Under the pieces are notes generated by a model that saw only the letters and a list, made by a program, of their open reading frames with translations, searched no databases and was not told the origin of the DNA. This document shows, piece after piece, positions 27,394 to 37,090 of a DNA stretch of 64,000 nt. The DNA is from Algimonas porphyrae. Its GTDB lineage: Bacteria > Pseudomonadota > Alphaproteobacteria > Caulobacterales > Maricaulaceae. A program made the translations under genes and the position numbers. The stretch lies in the NCBI RefSeq assembly GCF_041429795.1, contig NZ_CP163424.1:2048001-2112000 (forward strand), in the 5' to 3' direction. Every line of letters starts with the position of its first letter. The stretch's first letter is position 1.

Positions 27394-29487
27394 TCAGCGT
27401 CTACGCCCCTTTCCCCACGGTCTGTTCCGACGGTTGGGATGGATGATCGGCACAAGGGTGAGCGTCTCCTTCATGATCAGATGAACGCCGCCGGTTCGTG
27501 ACAAGACGCGCTGATCAATCAGCATAGCTTGGCATCCGCGCCTCGCCACCGGACCCGCGTCTCGATCGACCAGCACTACCAGATCACTGTCTCGACAGGC
27601 GTCAGGCACTTCTGAAGGGGCCTCGACGATCGTGACGACGTGATCCTTGTGCGTGAAACGACAAGCCAACGCATCGCAATTGGCAAAGTCATCATGGTAG
27701 TTACGCCAGGACAGTTCGGGTTCACCCGAAGCTCGTGCGAACTGCTCCCGTCCATAACGGTCAGCCCGGGCCGAGCTTGTCACCGCGAGCGTTTCGTCGA
27801 TCAGGCTGACGCGCCCGCTTTTGCTGATACGCATATCGGCGCGCGGAGCCATGACCCAAAGACAGAGCGAAATGGCCATGACGCCACACCCGATGATTAC
27901 GGCCCGCCGCGTTGCAAAACAGGCGAGCGCAAACCCCAGCCCGTAGGTTGCAATGGTCAGAGGCGCGCTGGCCTTCACAGTACCGACAGCGCCGGGAAGC
28001 CCGCTGACCCAGTCAGACACGCGCAGCATCATCTCGATCAACATTCCCATCAGCCAGAGCGGCAACCCGTCAAGCCCGAGCGGCATCAGGATGAGCGATA
28101 TGATGCCGAGTGCCATGACGAGCGGAAACACGCTCATCGCCGCCATATTGGCAAGTAGGCCATAATTGGCGAACCGGCCGAAATGCAGGAGTGCGAAACC
28201 GCCTGTCGCGAAGCCCGCAATCAGGCTGGTACCAAACAGAGATCCATAAAACCGTTTGATCCTATCCCGAAAGGATTCGCTGCGATGGTGTGGCCGCCAC
28301 CGGTCCCAAGCTCTGAAGATAACAACCATGGCAGCCACAGCGGCAAATGACATCTGAAAACCGACGCTGGTCAACGCTTCTGGTCGCAGTAGCAATGTCA
28401 GAAAGGCGGCCACAGCGACGGAACGGATACTGATCGCACGTCGATCGAGCAGGATCGCCGTAAATGCCACACTGACCATGATATAGGCACGTTGCGTTGC
28501 AACCGATGCGCCTGACAGTCCCAGATAAAGCGTAGACGCGATGATCGCGATGAAAGCGGCAATCTTCCGGACATCCCGCCCGCGAGAAAAGGGCTCGATC
28601 GCGGCCAGAGCCAGCGAGATGGTGACGAAAACACCGAACGCGACCAGACCCATATGAAGCCCGGATATGGCTAGAATATGCGCCAATCCGGACGCGCGAA
28701 GACTATCCGTCTGGTCGTCCGGAATATGATGGCGAATCCCCGTCAACAGAGCAACCTGAACTCCGGCGGTTCGATCCGGCGCGCGCGTCATGACGTGATT
28801 GGCGATCGTGTGGCGCGTGGCGTGAATGAGCCGTTGCAGTCGGGCCCTGACTGACATGTCCTCCGTGAGCCTCTGCGGGTCGGATATCGCAAAGCCTGAT
28901 CCAGCCAGGCCGTCGAAAAAAGCCCGTCTCGCCGGGTCGTAGCCATTTGGCACGGCGGGTCCTGGCAGGGGACCCAGAACGGCCTCGATGGCAATATGCT
29001 CGCCGACATCAAGCGATTGCAGCACACGGCCACCCCTGATCCGCACTGCGGAGGGCATTCCCGTATCCGGCACCGGATCAATCGCCGTCAATTCGATCCG
29101 GAGACGGGAGCGACCGCCCTGCTGTTCGATGTCGGACACCCAACCGGTGACCGTGTAGCGCCTTTCGTCGAGGAGCGGATTTGTGTCGGATTGTGCGGTA
29201 TGAAGGACGGACCAGGCGAGGCCAGCGCACATAAAAACAAAGCACAATATCAGTCCGGCAAACAGGTCGGGAATAAAGCGCAACAAGGCCAGACTCAGAC
29301 CCAGAACGAGACCGATAACCCAGAGGGAAGGCTCCGTCGGCCAAGCGAAATAGAGGCCGATGCCAATGGCCATAGACATAACCGCCAGTTCGAAACCGAT
29401 TTGCGCGGGCAGAACCGTTTTCGCCATGTCTATAAACGCAGCCGGAAACTGCAGGCGCGACCGGAATTGGCTTTCAAACGCCTCCAT
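27394..29487 (-). CDS. comEC: ComEC/Rec2-family DNA-uptake channel protein
   Basis: The product has 697 residues from ATG 29487; the frame stays open to 29604 but would overlap gltX. The N-terminal membrane segments and DUF4131 region (residues ~20-170) are followed by the competence domain with LRASGLAHILAISGLHMGLVAFG and many membrane helices. The C-terminal ~130 residues are a soluble domain. The metallo-beta-lactamase domain of Bacillus ComEC is absent, as usual in Alphaproteobacteria. It would form the inner-membrane channel for transforming DNA. No other competence gene is nearby. It is convergent with lexA (13 nt) and divergent from gltX (50 nt). Confidence 0.9.
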   Translation of the reverse strand: MEAFESQFRSRLQFPAAFIDMAKTVLPAQIGFELAVMSMAIGIGLYFAWPTEPSLWVIGLVLGLSLALLRFIPDLFAGLILCFVFMCAGLAWSVLHTAQSDTNPLLDERRYTVTGWVSDIEQQGGRSRLRIELTAIDPVPDTGMPSAVRIRGGRVLQSLDVGEHIAIEAVLGPLPGPAVPNGYDPARRAFFDGLAGSGFAISDPQRLTEDMSVRARLQRLIHATRHTIANHVMTRAPDRTAGVQVALLTGIRHHIPDDQTDSLRASGLAHILAISGLHMGLVAFGVFVTISLALAAIEPFSRGRDVRKIAAFIAIIASTLYLGLSGASVATQRAYIMVSVAFTAILLDRRAISIRSVAVAAFLTLLLRPEALTSVGFQMSFAAVAAMVVIFRAWDRWRPHHRSESFRDRIKRFYGSLFGTSLIAGFATGGFALLHFGRFANYGLLANMAAMSVFPLVMALGIISLILMPLGLDGLPLWLMGMLIEMMLRVSDWVSGLPGAVGTVKASAPLTIATYGLGFALACFATRRAVIIGCGVMAISLCLWVMAPRADMRISKSGRVSLIDETLAVTSSARADRYGREQFARASGEPELSWRNYHDDFANCDALACRFTHKDHVVTIVEAPSEVPDACRDSDLVVLVDRDAGPVARRGCQAMLIDQRVLSRTGGVHLIMKETLTLVPIIHPNRRNRPWGKGRRR

Positions 29488-29537
29488 GTTCTTGCATAGA
29501 GCGCACCCTGCTCTAGATCGCAAGAGACGCCCTCGAC

Positions 29538-30944
29538 ATGACCCGACCCGTCCGCACCCGATTTGCGCCTTCGCCGACGGGTTTTTTGCATATTGGCGGT
29601 GCACGGACAGCTTTGTTCAATCGGTATTTTGCAGACCATGTTGGCGGCGAAATGTGTCTCCGGATCGAAGATACGGACCGCGAGCGCTCAACCGATGCAG
29701 CGACCCAAGCCATTATCGATGGTCTTGACTGGCTTGGCGTGCATCACGATGGTCCCATAATCTATCAAAGCCAGCAGCAAGACCAACATGTCGAGGCAGC
29801 AGAGGCGCTGATCAAATCCGGCGCAGCCTATCGCTGCTATCTGTGCGACGATGACGTCCAGTCACTGCGTGACACGGCCCGCGAAATTGGCGCGGCCTTC
29901 CGCTCACCCTATCGCGATGGCGACGAGGGCAGTGGCGATTACGTTGTGCGGTTCAAAGTGCCTGATGGCGTCACGATCATCGAAGACGCCGTCCAAGGAC
30001 AGGTGAAATGGGACAACCGGACCTTTGACGATCTGGTTCTACTGCGCTCAGACGGCACCCCGACCTATATGCTCTCGGTCGTCGTGGATGATCATGATAT
30101 GGGCATCACGCACGTCATTCGGGGCGATGATCACCTGATCAATGCCGGCCGACAGCAGCAACTCTATGATGCCTTGCAGTGGGACGCGCCGAGCTGGGCG
30201 CATGTGCCGCTTATTCATGGCCCCGACGGCAAGAAACTCTCCAAACGCCACGGCGCGTTAGGCATCGAAGCCTATCGGGAAATGGGCTATCTGCCATCCG
30301 GCCTTAGAAACTATCTCGTTAAATTGGGATGGGCCCATGGCGACAGTGAAATCTTCCTGAATGATCGGGCCATTAGTGAGGTATTCGGCCTCGATGGAAT
30401 CAATTCGGCGCCCGCCCGGCTGGATTTCGACAAGATGGCTTTCATCAACGCGCAACATATTGCCGAAATGCCCGCACCGGCACTCTTGGACGCGGCAAGG
30501 CCCTTCCTGGCAGTACGTGCGGAAGCCCCTCTCACCACGCCTGTTCTCGAGCGTATCGAGAAAGCACTCCCGACTTTGCGCCCCCGATCCAAGACCTTGA
30601 TCGAACTGGCCGACAACGCAGCCTATCTTTTTACCCGTAGACCACTCGAAATCACCGGTAAGACAGCGAAATCACTGCGACGGGAAGGAACTGCGACGTT
30701 GGCGCGCGCTTTGACATCCAGACTGGAATCCTTAGAAGATGAGACGTGGACGTCTGACGTCTTACATACGGCCCTGACCGATTTCGTCAGCGAGCAAAAT
30801 ATCGGTTTCGGCAAGATCGGAGCGCCCATTCGGGCTGCACTGACAGCCGGGTCGCCGTCACCGGATTTACACGAGGTTCTGGCGCTTTTGGGGCGTGACG
30901 AAACCTTGGGCCGAATTGAGGATGCAATGCCCCTGATGGGCTGA
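29538..30944 (+). CDS. gltX: Glutamyl-tRNA synthetase
   Basis: The product has 468 residues. [20 protein letters not shown] holds the HIGH-type motif (HIGG, residues 18-21), and [11 protein letters not shown] holds KLSKR at 233-237, so this is a class I synthetase. The anticodon-binding C-terminal domain begins around residue 330. It charges tRNA-Glu. Many Alphaproteobacteria have two GltX paralogues, one of which charges tRNA-Gln for GatCAB; which one this is cannot be told here. gltA follows after 13 nt. Confidence 0.95.
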   Translation: MTRPVRTRFAPSPTGFLHIGGARTALFNRYFADHVGGEMCLRIEDTDRERSTDAATQAIIDGLDWLGVHHDGPIIYQSQQQDQHVEAAEALIKSGAAYRCYLCDDDVQSLRDTAREIGAAFRSPYRDGDEGSGDYVVRFKVPDGVTIIEDAVQGQVKWDNRTFDDLVLLRSDGTPTYMLSVVVDDHDMGITHVIRGDDHLINAGRQQQLYDALQWDAPSWAHVPLIHGPDGKKLSKRHGALGIEAYREMGYLPSGLRNYLVKLGWAHGDSEIFLNDRAISEVFGLDGINSAPARLDFDKMAFINAQHIAEMPAPALLDAARPFLAVRAEAPLTTPVLERIEKALPTLRPRSKTLIELADNAAYLFTRRPLEITGKTAKSLRREGTATLARALTSRLESLEDETWTSDVLHTALTDFVSEQNIGFGKIGAPIRAALTAGSPSPDLHEVLALLGRDETLGRIEDAMPLMG

Positions 30945-30957
30945 ATTGAAGAGAGCT

Positions 30958-32262
30958 ATGGAAAACAAAGTCAAACAAGTCGGAACATCAACGATCAGCG
31001 TCAATGGCGGTGATCCTGCCGAATTTGCCGTTCTATCCGGAACGATGGGTCAACCTGCCATCGATGTGCGCAACCTGTCCAAACAAACCGGTCATTTTAC
31101 GTTCGATCCCGGTTACACATCGACCTGTTCGACCGAATCCCAGATCACCTTCATCGATGGCGGAAAAGGTCAGCTTCTCTATCGCGGCTATCCGATCGAG
31201 CAGCTCGCCGAAAAATCCACGTTCCTGGAAGTCGCCTATCTGCTCGTGAATGGCGAGTTGCCGAACAAGAAACAATTCGATTCATTCACGGCGACGATCA
31301 CCAATCACACGATGCTGCACGACAAGGTCGAAAGCTTTTTCAATGGCTTCCGACGAGATTCTCATCCGATGGCCATGCTGACTGGGACGGTCGGTGCCCT
31401 GTCCGGTTTCTATCATGACGATCAACACACGACGGAAGATGAAGCCCGCAACGTCGCCATTCACCGCATCATCGCGAAGATTCCGACACTCGCAGCCCGC
31501 TGCTACAAATACCGGGTCGGACAGCCGCACATGTATCCAGACAACAGCCTGTCCTATGCTGGCAATTTCCTGCGCATGTGTTTTGCCGTTCCGGCTGAAC
31601 CTTATCATGTCAATCCGGTCATCGAATCCGCGATGGACAAGATTTTCATTCTTCATGCCGACCACGAACAGAACGCGTCGACATCGACGGTGCGCTTGGC
31701 TGGATCTTCGGGTGCCAACCCCTATGCCTGCATCGCCGCCGGTATTGCCTGCCTGTGGGGCCCCAGCCATGGCGGCGCGAATGAAGCAGCGCTCAACATG
31801 TTGCGCGAAATCGGCTCGGTCGACCGCATCCCCGAATATATTGCCCGGGCCAAGGACAAGTCCGACCCGTTCCGCCTGATGGGCTTTGGTCACCGTGTCT
31901 ATAAAGCCACGGACCCGCGGGCCAACGTCATGCGCAAGACGACGCACGAGGTTCTCGGAGAGCTCGGCATTACGAACCCTGTGCTCGAAGTCGCTATGGA
32001 ATTGGAAAAGATCGCGACGAATGAGGACTATTTCGTCCAGCGCGGTCTTTACCCGAATGTCGATTTCTATTCCGGTATCGTTCTATCCGCTCTCGGTTTC
32101 CCGACCGACATGTTCACCGTTCTTTTCGCCCTGGCTCGGACGACAGGCTGGATCAGTCAGTGGAACGAGATGTTGGAAGATCCGAGCCAGCGTATCGGTC
32201 GGCCACGGCAGCTCTATACCGGACCGACGGAACGCGATTACGTTTCGCTCGACAACCGCTAA
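30958..32262 (+). CDS. gltA: Citrate synthase (type II)
   Basis: The product has 434 residues from ATG 30958, with GAAGAG upstream. [47 protein letters not shown] (active-site His) and [13 protein letters not shown] (second His) are family landmarks. The active-site Asp lies in NVDFYSGIV. It condenses oxaloacetate and acetyl-CoA. The length and NADH-binding-like N-terminal domain suggest the hexameric Gram-negative type. It is convergent with lpxB, with a 4-nt overlap. Confidence 0.97.
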   Translation: MENKVKQVGTSTISVNGGDPAEFAVLSGTMGQPAIDVRNLSKQTGHFTFDPGYTSTCSTESQITFIDGGKGQLLYRGYPIEQLAEKSTFLEVAYLLVNGELPNKKQFDSFTATITNHTMLHDKVESFFNGFRRDSHPMAMLTGTVGALSGFYHDDQHTTEDEARNVAIHRIIAKIPTLAARCYKYRVGQPHMYPDNSLSYAGNFLRMCFAVPAEPYHVNPVIESAMDKIFILHADHEQNASTSTVRLAGSSGANPYACIAAGIACLWGPSHGGANEAALNMLREIGSVDRIPEYIARAKDKSDPFRLMGFGHRVYKATDPRANVMRKTTHEVLGELGITNPVLEVAMELEKIATNEDYFVQRGLYPNVDFYSGIVLSALGFPTDMFTVLFALARTTGWISQWNEMLEDPSQRIGRPRQLYTGPTERDYVSLDNR

Positions 32263-33401
32263 ACCAGTAGATCAAGAACGGCGCGTGCGGCCTTGTCGGA
32301 CGCGTTCTCTCCTCCAGCACCCATCTCGCGCGTTTGCTGGATCAGTCGCTTCGCGATTTCTACTCGCTGCTCATCAGTCCTGATCATGTCGAAAAGCGCC
32401 TTCGCAGGTTCAGGGCCATCGACGGCGTCCTGTATATATTCCGGCATCAGGGTTTCCCCGGCTGCAATATTGACGAGCGAGATGTGATCGGGCTTCATCA
32501 GGCGTTTCGCAATCGCATGGGTTAGAGGCGACAGTCTGTACATCACGACAGTCGGCACACCTGCAGCCGCCAGTTGTGTCGTAATCGTGCCGGAACAGGC
32601 AATGGCACCACTGAGAGCGGGCAGTACATCCAGCAAGCGGTTCTGTCCGACGGCCATGATCTGACTGCCTTTCAGCAATTCGTCGATTTCAGTACGGATA
32701 TTGTCCGCAACGATACAAATGGAGCGGTGCCCCCCGGTCAACGACTGCAAGACATCATCCGCAGCCAGAATGGCGGGGGCAACCCTTTCAATTTCTGACG
32801 GACGGCTGCCGGGGAACAGGCCGATAACGGTCTCTTCCGGCGCGATGCCCAGATCAGCCCTCATGGCTTGCGCGTCGCCGCTACCATAGTCCGTATCCAG
32901 AACCGGATTGCCGACAAAGCTCTGCGGCAGACCAACCGCATCGAAATAGGGGGCATCCATCGGCTGCGTCGACAAGAGATGGTCGATATAGCGTGCGAGA
33001 ACTTTGGCGCGTCCGGATCGCATTGCCCAGACTTGTGGCGCGACATATTTGATGATCTTGCCTTTGTACCCTTGTTTCTTAAGGGCTTTGGCAATCCGAA
33101 CCATCAGACCCCAACTATCGATCAGAACGACCGCACGCGGATCTTCGGCCATGATGATCGCAACGGCTTCCTGAACCTTTTTCAGAACAAACGGGTAGGC
33201 TGTAAGCCCCTCTACAAACCCCAGAATTGCGAGTTCCTCGACACGCATGAGGCTCTTCTGACCGCTCGTTTCGACGGCCTCGCCTCCGATAATCGCGATG
33301 GAACATTCAGGGGAATGCTGTCTGAGCGCCTGAATGAGGCCTGCGCTCAATGCATCTCCAGACGGCTCTGCCGAAACGATGAGAAGATCAGTCGAGATCA
33401 C
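32259..33401 (-). CDS. lpxB: Lipid-A-disaccharide synthase
   Basis: The product has 380 residues from a GTG start at 33401 ([16 protein letters not shown]), close to the E. coli length of 382. Typical motifs are [43 protein letters not shown] and FVGNPVLD. This is a GT-B fold enzyme that joins UDP-2,3-diacylglucosamine and lipid X. The upstream in-frame extension to 33497 lies inside lpxI. The start overlaps the lpxI stop by 14 nt. It is the last gene of the long envelope cluster. Confidence 0.96.
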   Translation of the reverse strand: MISTDLLIVSAEPSGDALSAGLIQALRQHSPECSIAIIGGEAVETSGQKSLMRVEELAILGFVEGLTAYPFVLKKVQEAVAIIMAEDPRAVVLIDSWGLMVRIAKALKKQGYKGKIIKYVAPQVWAMRSGRAKVLARYIDHLLSTQPMDAPYFDAVGLPQSFVGNPVLDTDYGSGDAQAMRADLGIAPEETVIGLFPGSRPSEIERVAPAILAADDVLQSLTGGHRSICIVADNIRTEIDELLKGSQIMAVGQNRLLDVLPALSGAIACSGTITTQLAAAGVPTVVMYRLSPLTHAIAKRLMKPDHISLVNIAAGETLMPEYIQDAVDGPEPAKALFDMIRTDEQRVEIAKRLIQQTREMGAGGENASDKAARAVLDLLV

Positions 33402-34251
33402 GAACCGGACGCTTCGGCAATCCAATGACAAACAGGCCGAACTTGTCGGCCAATGCGGCCGTCTGAACCCTGTCGATGACAAAGGCCTCGCCCGCATCAG
33501 CGATGATCCCTGCCAGCCCGGCTATGGCGGCAAGCTCGACGGTCCGTGGCCCCAATGTCGGCAGATCCACGCGCTGATCCTGACCTGGCTTCAGCCGCTT
33601 GGCCAGCACGCCCTGGCGATCCGACGCAGTTCCCCTGAGTGCGGCAGGTAGACCGGCAACACGTTCCAGCATCGCGTCCGTACCTTCCTGGGCTTCGACC
33701 GCCAGAACGACGCCGTCCACGACGACAGCGCCCTGCCCGATATCGGAACGTCCAATCAGTTCCGCGACTTCCATGGCACGCTGCGCATCGGCACGATGAC
33801 CTTCTGACATTGTCAGCGTGCCGAGGGGGCCATCAGCTAGCAATAATCGCGCGCAAAGCGCTTGCGGCGCAATAATTTCAAAGCCTTTCTGCTCGAAGAT
33901 GCCCATCACATGCCGCAATAACACATCGTCGCCTTGCCGAGCTGCATTCAGTGTGCCGGGCAGATAGCGCATGGCCGCAAAATCAGGCTTAAAAGTCGAG
34001 AAGTCGGGACGACCAACCGTCCCTGCCAGACAGACATGAGTTACTTTTGATTTCGTGAAGAGTTTCAGGAGCTTGCCAAAGCTTGATAAAGGCATGCGAA
34101 GAGACCCCGTAAACCGTCCCGGCGGTGAATCGGACTCCACTTCAACGATCGTCAACATGCTGTCAGTTTCGGCCACGGCCTGTGCGACATGAACCGGCAA
34201 ATCGCCGCCACCAGCGATCAATCCAACATGCGGGATCGACTTCGTACTCAC
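33388..34251 (-). CDS. lpxI: UDP-2,3-diacylglucosamine pyrophosphatase LpxI
   Basis: The product has 287 residues. VGLIAGGGDLPVHVAQ begins the N-terminal domain, and the C-terminal DUF1009-type domain includes DIGQGAVVVDGVVLAVEAQEGTDAML and LPTLGPRTVE. LpxI replaces LpxH in Alphaproteobacteria such as Caulobacter, hydrolysing UDP-2,3-diacylglucosamine to lipid X. It sits between lpxA and lpxB, where its substrate pathway predicts. ATGA overlaps lpxA. Confidence 0.95.
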   Translation of the reverse strand: MSTKSIPHVGLIAGGGDLPVHVAQAVAETDSMLTIVEVESDSPPGRFTGSLRMPLSSFGKLLKLFTKSKVTHVCLAGTVGRPDFSTFKPDFAAMRYLPGTLNAARQGDDVLLRHVMGIFEQKGFEIIAPQALCARLLLADGPLGTLTMSEGHRADAQRAMEVAELIGRSDIGQGAVVVDGVVLAVEAQEGTDAMLERVAGLPAALRGTASDRQGVLAKRLKPGQDQRVDLPTLGPRTVELAAIAGLAGIIADAGEAFVIDRVQTAALADKFGLFVIGLPKRPVRDLD

Positions 34252-35048
34252 CGCCGCATGTCCGGCAAAGTCAGGTTACGACCGCTCTGAGCCTTGATGA
34301 ACTGGATAATCTCCATCACCAACGGCTCCTCGGCATAGAGTTTGGCTGCATCCTCGATACGCTCAGCAAAAGTGCCTTCATAGGCAAACAGAAGGCGGTA
34401 GGCTGCGCGCATCCGGTGAATTTGCGTCCTGTCGAAGCCCCGGCGTTTCAAGCCAATGACGTTCAGGCCTTGAAGATGGGCGGCATTCCCCATGACGAGA
34501 CCATAGGGAATAACGTCATTCGTCACGAGCGCCATGCCTGCGACAAAGGCGTGATCACCAATGCGCGTATGCTGGTGGATCGCGCTGACCCCGCCCAGCG
34601 TTACATAATGACCAATCTGGACGTTTCCGCCAAGCTGCGCGTAATTGGACAGAGTGACATTGTTGCCGACCTGACATTCGTGCGCGACGTGCGAACCGAC
34701 CATGAAATAGCCGTCATTGCCGATGCGTGTGACCGGTTTTCCGACATCCGTTCCGGGATGTATATTGACCATTTCCCGAAACACACAGCGTTCACCAATC
34801 TCGATGCCGACTTGACCGCCACCGCCGTGTTTGAAGTCCTGCGGTGGGTAACCCATGGAGACTTGTGGGTAGAGCGTGCAGTCCGCACCAACACGCGTAT
34901 AACCATCCAGCGTCACATGGCTAACCAACTTGCATCGATCCCCTAGCGTGACGCCCTGCCCGATCGTGCAGAAGGGACCGATCTCGACATCCGCGCCCAA
35001 TTCAGCCTTGGCATCGACAATTGCAGATGGGTGTATGGTGACAGACAT
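34248..35048 (-). CDS. lpxA: UDP-N-acetylglucosamine acyltransferase
   Basis: The product has 266 residues. The left-handed beta-helix has hexapeptide repeats such as VEIGPFCTIGQGVTLGD. The catalytic His region is SAIHQHTRIGDHAFVAGMALV, and a C-terminal helical domain starts near NVIGLKRRGF. It transfers a 3-hydroxyacyl group to UDP-GlcNAc, the first lipid A step. It is 2 nt downstream of fabZ. Confidence 0.97.
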   Translation of the reverse strand: MSVTIHPSAIVDAKAELGADVEIGPFCTIGQGVTLGDRCKLVSHVTLDGYTRVGADCTLYPQVSMGYPPQDFKHGGGGQVGIEIGERCVFREMVNIHPGTDVGKPVTRIGNDGYFMVGSHVAHECQVGNNVTLSNYAQLGGNVQIGHYVTLGGVSAIHQHTRIGDHAFVAGMALVTNDVIPYGLVMGNAAHLQGLNVIGLKRRGFDRTQIHRMRAAYRLLFAYEGTFAERIEDAAKLYAEEPLVMEIIQFIKAQSGRNLTLPDMRR

Positions 35049-35050
35049 GC

Positions 35051-35500
35051 CTATTCGTCAAACGTCAGCGGGCTGGCGAGGAACTCGATCGTCAGCGCAC
35101 GCTGACCTTCACATTCCGCCCGACCGACGAAGCGGTAAATATTGCGGCGAACATCCTGCAGTTCCGCAAACAAGTCCAGCGTCTCGCCGGGCACGACCGG
35201 ACGCCTGAACCGCGCCTTGTTAATCCCTGTAAAGGCAAGAAAAGCGCCGTCATGAACCATGCCGCCGAGCAGCCCGGTGAGCGCCCCTGTCTGCGCGACC
35301 ATCTCAATCATCAAGACGCCAGGCAGAATGGGCCGATCCGGGAAATGTCCCCGAAAGACATCCCAGTCAGGTGCGACGTGAACCTGTGCATGCGTTGCGC
35401 GCCCATCGAAGGCAAGCACGCGGTCGACGAGCAGCGCGGGAGCGGAGTGTGGCAAAAGCCCGGCGACATCGTCGCGTTCCAGCGGGAGTGTGTGCGTCAT
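35051..35500 (-). CDS. fabZ: 3-Hydroxyacyl-[acyl-carrier-protein] dehydratase FabZ
   Basis: The product has 149 residues with a hotdog fold. [22 protein letters not shown] holds the catalytic His and Glu. It dehydrates hydroxyacyl-ACP, competing with LpxA and LpxD for the same pool, and is therefore usually encoded between them. The start overlaps the lpxD stop by an ATGA-type junction. Confidence 0.97.
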   Translation of the reverse strand: MTHTLPLERDDVAGLLPHSAPALLVDRVLAFDGRATHAQVHVAPDWDVFRGHFPDRPILPGVLMIEMVAQTGALTGLLGGMVHDGAFLAFTGINKARFRRPVVPGETLDLFAELQDVRRNIYRFVGRAECEGQRALTIEFLASPLTFDE

Positions 35501-36429
35501 TTCCGAATATCCCGTTTTGCCTTGGCAACAATACGCATATGATCTCGGATCGGCATAGCCGGAATACCGGACCAGGTCTCGCCTGCGGGAACATCATGCA
35601 TGACACCTGCAAAGGCGGCCAGACGCGCGCCGGGACCGACCGTAATATGATCGGCAAGCCCGGCACTGCCGCCCATCAGCACCCCCTCGCCGATATGACA
35701 TGAGCCTGAAATTCCAACCCGACCTGCCAAAGCACATCCCCGTTCCAGTACGCAGTTGTGGGCGATCTGGACTAGATTGTCGATCTGGCAATCATCGCCG
35801 ATCACCGTATCGCCTAACTGGCCACGATCGATGCAGGTGTTGGAACCGATTCGGACATTCCGGCCAATCAGCACGCGCCCCACATGTGGAACTGACATTA
35901 TCGCGCCATCCGGTCCTGTAACCACACCAAAGCCGGTCCCACCGATGACGGTACATGCACCGATATGTGTGTCATCGCCGATGATGGCATTCGTAATAAC
36001 CGAATTCGGGCCAATCGATACATTAGATCCAATGACGACCCCCGGACCGATGATCGTCGAGGGGTGGATATGGCTATCCTGTGCGATCTCGGCAGGCCGC
36101 TTCGCCGCTTTAACCAGAATATCCGTGGCACGGGCCAATTGATATTTGGGGGCCTTGCAGATCAGCGGGACGATGTTCCGCTCCGCCACAGCGTCTGCTA
36201 AGGCATCAGTGACGAAACAGGCCGAGGCTTTCGCGGTTTCTAGCGTTGGAGAATGCTTCCGGCTTTCGAGAAATGCCAACGAGCCCGCCTGTGATGTCAC
36301 AAGCGGCGCCGGTTCGAAAATACGGGTTTCGGCGAGAGAGCCTTCGGGTGCAGCAAGATCAAGTCGCGCGCAGAGATCGGACACTGACAGCCCGCCCTCG
36401 ATCAGTTCATAGAAACGCGTATCGATCAT
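35497..36429 (-). CDS. lpxD: UDP-3-O-(3-hydroxyacyl)glucosamine N-acyltransferase
   Basis: The product has 310 residues. The N-terminal uridine-binding domain (residues ~1-100) precedes a hexapeptide beta-helix ([21 protein letters not shown]). The catalytic region is [15 protein letters not shown], with His in IAHN. It adds the second acyl chain of lipid A. The ATG at 36429 has no clear Shine-Dalgarno sequence and lies 12 nt after a strong hairpin, which may lower its translation relative to skp and bamA. Confidence 0.96.
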   Translation of the reverse strand: MIDTRFYELIEGGLSVSDLCARLDLAAPEGSLAETRIFEPAPLVTSQAGSLAFLESRKHSPTLETAKASACFVTDALADAVAERNIVPLICKAPKYQLARATDILVKAAKRPAEIAQDSHIHPSTIIGPGVVIGSNVSIGPNSVITNAIIGDDTHIGACTVIGGTGFGVVTGPDGAIMSVPHVGRVLIGRNVRIGSNTCIDRGQLGDTVIGDDCQIDNLVQIAHNCVLERGCALAGRVGISGSCHIGEGVLMGGSAGLADHITVGPGARLAAFAGVMHDVPAGETWSGIPAMPIRDHMRIVAKAKRDIRK

Positions 36430-36441
36430 ATCGAACGAATA

Positions 36442-36461
36442 AGGGGCGGATAACCGCCCCT
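36442..36461 (-). other. Perfect 8-bp hairpin between skp and lpxD
   Basis: AGGGGCGG and CCGCCCCT flank a 4-nt loop. On the minus strand TTATTCGTT follows, a poor T-run, so it could be a weak terminator or an mRNA-stability stem separating bamA-skp from the lpx genes. Confidence 0.6.
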
Positions 36462-36504
36462 CAAAACACGTCCCGTGTCAGCACGTAACGCGTATCGCGA
36501 TATC

Positions 36505-37089
36505 TCAGGATCCTGTGCGATCAACTGGGATGCGCTCCCGGACGACAGGAACGGTCGTCATTTCCGCATTCAGACGGGAAAGGACTGTCGCCGTGATGTC
36601 GGCCGGTTCGCCATAGATCACCAGCTGCTTTTCCAGAACAACATCGGCATTCCGCTCTCTGGCGATTTGATCGATAATCGTCTTCATTTTGGCCGAGACG
36701 AGCTGACGCGCTTTGGCCTCTGTCATCTGGAGCTCGCGCTGAGCAACAGCCGTGTCCTGACGCAATTTCAGAGCGCTTTTCTGGAAGGTCTGAAGTTGAG
36801 ACACCAAGGCGGCGTCCTGACGGATTTGCGCTTCGGACTTACCGTCCGTCTGCAGTTCCAGATTTTTCTTCTGTGACTCGAGCGGAGTCGCCTGTGCGCT
36901 CAGCTGCGCGCCTGTGCTTTTCGCCATGGTTTCGACCTGACGGGCAATATGCTGCCCGACCGCGCTATCATTATAAGCCTTGGTCGTATCGACGACGAGG
37001 ATTGTGCTCTGCGCGAAGGCGGCTGCGCTGGTGACCATGGCAATGGCCCCGCCAATGGCGACGCGGCGAAGGGTTGTCAATGTAAGCAT
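36505..37089 (-). CDS. skp: Skp/OmpH-family periplasmic chaperone
   Basis: The product has 194 residues from ATG 37089, with GAGG about 8 nt upstream. The signal peptide ends TSAAAFA. The mature part starts STILVVDTTKAYNDS and continues as a long coiled-coil rich in Lys, Gln and Ala, the tentacles of Skp. It carries unfolded outer-membrane proteins to BamA. It lies 1 nt after bamA. The longer in-frame extension to 37185 overlaps bamA and lacks a signal peptide. Confidence 0.92.
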   Translation of the reverse strand: MLTLTTLRRVAIGGAIAMVTSAAAFAQSTILVVDTTKAYNDSAVGQHIARQVETMAKSTGAQLSAQATPLESQKKNLELQTDGKSEAQIRQDAALVSQLQTFQKSALKLRQDTAVAQRELQMTEAKARQLVSAKMKTIIDQIARERNADVVLEKQLVIYGEPADITATVLSRLNAEMTTVPVVRERIPVDRTGS

Positions 37090-37090
37090 G

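Noticed and set aside
34125-34946. 273-codon plus-strand frame across lpxI and lpxA
   Set aside because: Antisense to two certain genes and rich in His, Arg and Asp as expected from a shadow frame.
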